Source: Negadavirga shengliensis (GTDB taxonomy: Bacteria > Bacteroidota > Bacteroidia > Cytophagales > Cyclobacteriaceae). From it: 64,000 nucleotides of DNA. The stretch is taken from assembly GCF_042652345.1 (NCBI RefSeq), contig NZ_JBHSJJ010000010.1, forward strand, positions 124,001 to 188,000, written 5' to 3'. Positions 61,548-64,000 of this stretch are shown here, piece after piece. How positions within the stretch are numbered: the stretch's first letter is position 1; the number at the start of each line of letters is the position of its first letter. The notes under the pieces are model-generated. The model was not told the DNA's origin, made no database searches, and saw nothing but the letters and a program-made list of their open reading frames with translations. A program made the translations under genes and the position numbers.

Positions 61548-62674
61548 ATGAAAATTGTCTTGATTATATTACTATTAATGTTTTCGGCATGTACTTCGAA
61601 AGATGTTAACGGAGAGTTAAATTATGATTTTGAAGTTGAGAAAATAATTATTGATTTTGGGGACATATTGGTATCCCCTGTTTTTCATCTCTTTCCATTG
61701 AAAAAATCGCCAATAAAGAGATTTTTCTGCATGCATTTTTAGATCGGTTTAAAAATATAATTATCACCGACGTTGTAGGAGGAAAGTTTATTAAGAAAAT
61801 AAATATTAATACAAACGACGGTCCCCATTCAATCTCAAGTGGAATAATGGGTTTTTTTCCATTGAGTGATAGCACCTATTTAATAGAATCATTTCCTTCT
61901 TTTTATATCATAGATGATCATGGTAGTGTTTTAAACACCACTAACATCCCAAATAAGTTAGATAAGATATTTGGCAATAAATATAACGATAATTTATATA
62001 TAAGCAGCGAAATGTCACATTCGGTCAGAATAAATAGACATGAGTATGTTTTGCAGGTATATCGACCAAATTTAAATATCAATGAAAACTATCCACAATA
62101 TCCGTTATTTGTAAAACTAAAGATAGATGAAAGCCTAAATATAGAAATAAGTCCAATTGATATTTATTTTCCAGAAGAATTTAAACTACCGGGCGGCTTA
62201 ACTTTCGGCCAACATGAGAGAGCTGTATACAGCATTCAAAACAATCATATTATTTATGGATTCGGCTTTTCATCAAAAGTTTTTATATATAATATAAATA
62301 ACAAAACGATGATTAGTATAGATCTTGAAATAAAAAATGGTATAAATTTTTCAGCACCTGAAGCAACCAACATTATTCTATCTGGAAACAGATTGTTAAC
62401 AAATTTCAACATCCCGTTAATTGATTTTAACACTAATACTATTTATAGATTTCATATTGATATAGATGAAGAAAATCCTATGGATAACCAAGGATACTTA
62501 ACTGTCTTTGATTTGGATGGTAGAAAACTGATAGAAAGTTCACTTGGAAAGAATAGCGAGAGAATGCTGCGTAATCCGTTTCTATTAAATGGCAAGGTGT
62601 TTGTAAATCCGTACTACCCCAAAACTATGGAGGAACATTTAGAATTTTATAATTTTAAGTTAACGAAAAAATAA
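61548..62674 (+). pseudogene. Frameshifted DUF4221-like lipoprotein
   Basis: ATG 61548 starts a lipoprotein (MKIVLIILLLMFSAC). The frame is lost near codon 43-45, around a C4 run (61675-61678) followed by a T5 run (61681-61685), and reaches a stop at 61740. One base more would join it to the second frame, which reads SLSIEKIANKEIFLHAF and continues as an uninterrupted beta-rich protein to 62674. Restored, it is about 375 residues, like the DUF4221 gene at 59509. A one-base homopolymer loss could be decay, a reversible switch or a sequencing error. Very AT-rich. Confidence 0.75.
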
Positions 62675-62720
62675 TCCATGTAATTTATTTTTTCACACAT
62701 CCTTGGATCTTCTCTTTTTT

Positions 62721-63105
62721 AAACCACAAATCACCCAGTTTCCCATAGTAAATGCCGGAGAGCGTCCGGTCAGTTTTTCGAAAATAAATTCGCGCCCATC
62801 CGCAGAATCCGTGGAATCTGTGGTCCCCCCTTTTTTTAAACCACAGATTACCCAGATTCACACAGATGATTTGCTGGGGGTCTTCTGGCCAATTTTCTAT
62901 AAATAAATCCGCGCCAATCCGCAGAATCCGCGGGATCCGTGGTCCACCTTTTTTCAAAAACCACAGATGACCCAGATTCCCACCGATTTATTGCCACCCG
63001 ATAGCGTCCGATCCGTTTTCCGAAAATAAATCCGCGCCAATCCGCAGAATCCGCGGGATCCGTGGTCCACCCTTTTTTTAAAAACCACAGATGACACCCT
63101 CTCCA
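62721..63105. repeat. Three tandem ~120-bp palindromic intergenic repeats
   Basis: Units start at 62721, 62838, 62958 and (partial) 63082 with AAACCACARAT. Each ends ATCYGTGGTC, the inverse of its start, and contains AATCCGCAGAATCC. This type of CCACAGAT/ATCYGTGGT sequence is a widespread bacterial intergenic repeat. Nothing coding is supported between the DUF4221 pseudogene and the ABC permease. Confidence 0.9.
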
Positions 63106-63121
63106 TCAGTCTTCCACCCCT

Positions 63122-64000
63122 TCAACCCGTCTTCTTGTAATTCAACACCGCCCAGCTGTTAAAGAAAACGGCAAAGCCTGCCATGACCAGAAAATGGCTT
63201 ACAAGCTCCCTGAAACCGCTGCCCTTCATGATCACCATCCGCATGACCTCGATAAAATAGGTTACCGGGTTCAGACGGGTGATCCATTTGGCCCATTCGG
63301 GCATGCCTTCAATCGGGGTAAACAGCCCGCTCATCAAAAGAAAAATCATGATGAAAAAGAAGGCAAGCGACATGGCCTGCTGCTGGGTACGGGCATAGGT
63401 GGAAATCAGCAAGCCTATCCCCAATACAGCCACCAGATAAAGTCCCAGATACGCATAAAGCAACCCGATGCTCCCGGCCGCCGTGATGCCGTACACCGGT
63501 CCCGCGATCAAAAACAGCCCCACACTGAAGATAAACATCCCGATCACCCAAAAGGGAATCAGTTTACCCAATATAAAATGGTGTTTCCTGATCGGGGTCA
63601 CATTGACCTGCTCAATCGTACCGGTTTCTTTTTCTTTTACCAAATTGAGAGAACAGATGTAAGTGCCCACCAGCGTAACGAGAAAAGCCAATATACCGGG
63701 CACCATAAAATAGCGGTAATTCAGCAGGGGATTAAAGCGGTTGATGGCGGCCACTTCAATGGCAGGAGCAGCCTGAAACCGCCGGGGCATGACCAGTTCT
63801 GTACGGATGTCCTGATTGAAATCTGAAACAATATTCCTGAGATATACCCCGCCGACATTGGCTTTGGCACCGTTGATGGCGTTGATGGCCACGTACAGCT
63901 GCTCGCTTTCCTCCCGGATCAGGTTTCTCTCGAAACCCCTGGGAATTTCCAGTATCAAATCCGCCTGATCCCTCTCCAAAAGCTGAAATGCCTCCGGGAA
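63122..64000 (-). CDS. ABC-2 type transporter permease (5' end outside window)
   Basis: C-terminal ~292 residues of an ABC-2 permease; the frame stays open to base 64000. An extracytoplasmic domain (through RFNPLLNYRYFMVPGILAFL) is followed by about five to six helices, with the cytoplasmic LVKEKETGTIEQVNVTPIRKHHFILGKLIPF loop and LSGLFTPIEGMPEWAKWITRLNPVTYFIEVMRMVIMKG, typical of YhhJ/YbhR-type permeases that work with HlyD and ABC partners in drug or metabolite export. The remaining genes should lie to the right of the window. Confidence 0.9.
   Translation of the reverse strand, partial: FPEAFQLLERDQADLILEIPRGFERNLIREESEQLYVAINAINGAKANVGGVYLRNIVSDFNQDIRTELVMPRRFQAAPAIEVAAINRFNPLLNYRYFMVPGILAFLVTLVGTYICSLNLVKEKETGTIEQVNVTPIRKHHFILGKLIPFWVIGMFIFSVGLFLIAGPVYGITAAGSIGLLYAYLGLYLVAVLGIGLLISTYARTQQQAMSLAFFFIMIFLLMSGLFTPIEGMPEWAKWITRLNPVTYFIEVMRMVIMKGSGFRELVSHFLVMAGFAVFFNSWAVLNYKKTG

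Noticed and set aside
62685..62957. 90-codon minus-strand frame near 62.8 kb
   Set aside because: It lies wholly in the 120-bp intergenic repeats; the protein shows the same repeated RIPRILRIGADLF-type phrase.

Overview
The window looks like chromosome from a Bacteroidota bacterium, most likely order Cytophagales (Cyclobacteriaceae-like). The reasons are a PorU/PorV type IX secretion pair, BF3164-type 6-bladed propeller lipoproteins, DUF4221- and DUF5777-type proteins, promoter boxes of the form TAnnTTTG, weak Shine-Dalgarno signals and many four-base stop/start overlaps. No rRNA, tRNA, CRISPR array or complete transposase gene was seen. Genus-level placement is inference.

Layout. 0-22.5 kb is mostly housekeeping: the end of a TonB-like protein, DUF2237, a minus-strand group (FAD oxidoreductase, MA-like/beta-propeller/Omp85-like giant protein, YicC), then a tightly overlapped plus-strand operon (metallo-hydrolase, phosphatidylserine synthase, porU, porV, a catalytically degenerate M16 protein). 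Next come a glycosyltransferase, YigZ, a DEDD exonuclease, NhaC, an Mpo1-like protein, a CPA2 cation/proton antiporter and a polytopic patatin. 22.6-31.5 kb is a complete clade II (Sec-type) nitrous oxide reductase cluster: Fe-S Rrf2 regulator, Ric repair protein, polytopic membrane protein, cytochrome c lipoprotein, nosZ, membrane protein, nosL, nosD, nosF, nosY. The reductase, its cytochrome and NosL all carry lipobox-like signals, which suggests a membrane-tethered electron chain.

31.9-38.9 kb holds a minus-strand RND efflux operon. Beside it is a scar: the promoter and first ~130 codons of lepA, cut off by a 141-bp element with 10-bp perfect terminal inverted repeats and internal REP-like hairpins, followed by the last ~55 codons of another outer-membrane efflux gene. 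39.1-42.2 kb is a ribonucleoside-salvage operon (ribokinase, exported nucleoside hydrolase, sugar-type transporter). 42.6-54.0 kb contains small stress genes and an alkylation-repair operon (AraC-methyltransferase without the Ada N-terminal domain, a 2OG-Fe(II) oxygenase, and an Ada-type metal-binding domain fused to AlkB). It also has a MarR-like regulator, TrhA, a DUF5777/heme lipoprotein pair, HIT, an AraC regulator and a flavoprotein.

54.0-63.1 kb is an accessory, repeat-laden and partly AT-rich island, and the most interesting part of the window. It has a six-copy ~85-bp tandem array, two intact propeller lipoproteins plus a deleted third, and a VKOR-thioredoxin protein with an early frameshift. 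An unannotated 40-residue peptide with a double-glycine leader and a two-cysteine core follows, then a DUF4221 lipoprotein, a C39 peptidase/ABC exporter cut off by a copy of the island repeat, and a frameshifted second DUF4221-like gene. Together they resemble a decaying leader-peptide secretion system in which the VKOR-thioredoxin protein could oxidise the peptide and C39 could cleave it at Gly-Gly. The function (bacteriocin, pheromone or other RiPP) is not known. The window ends inside an ABC-2 permease gene.
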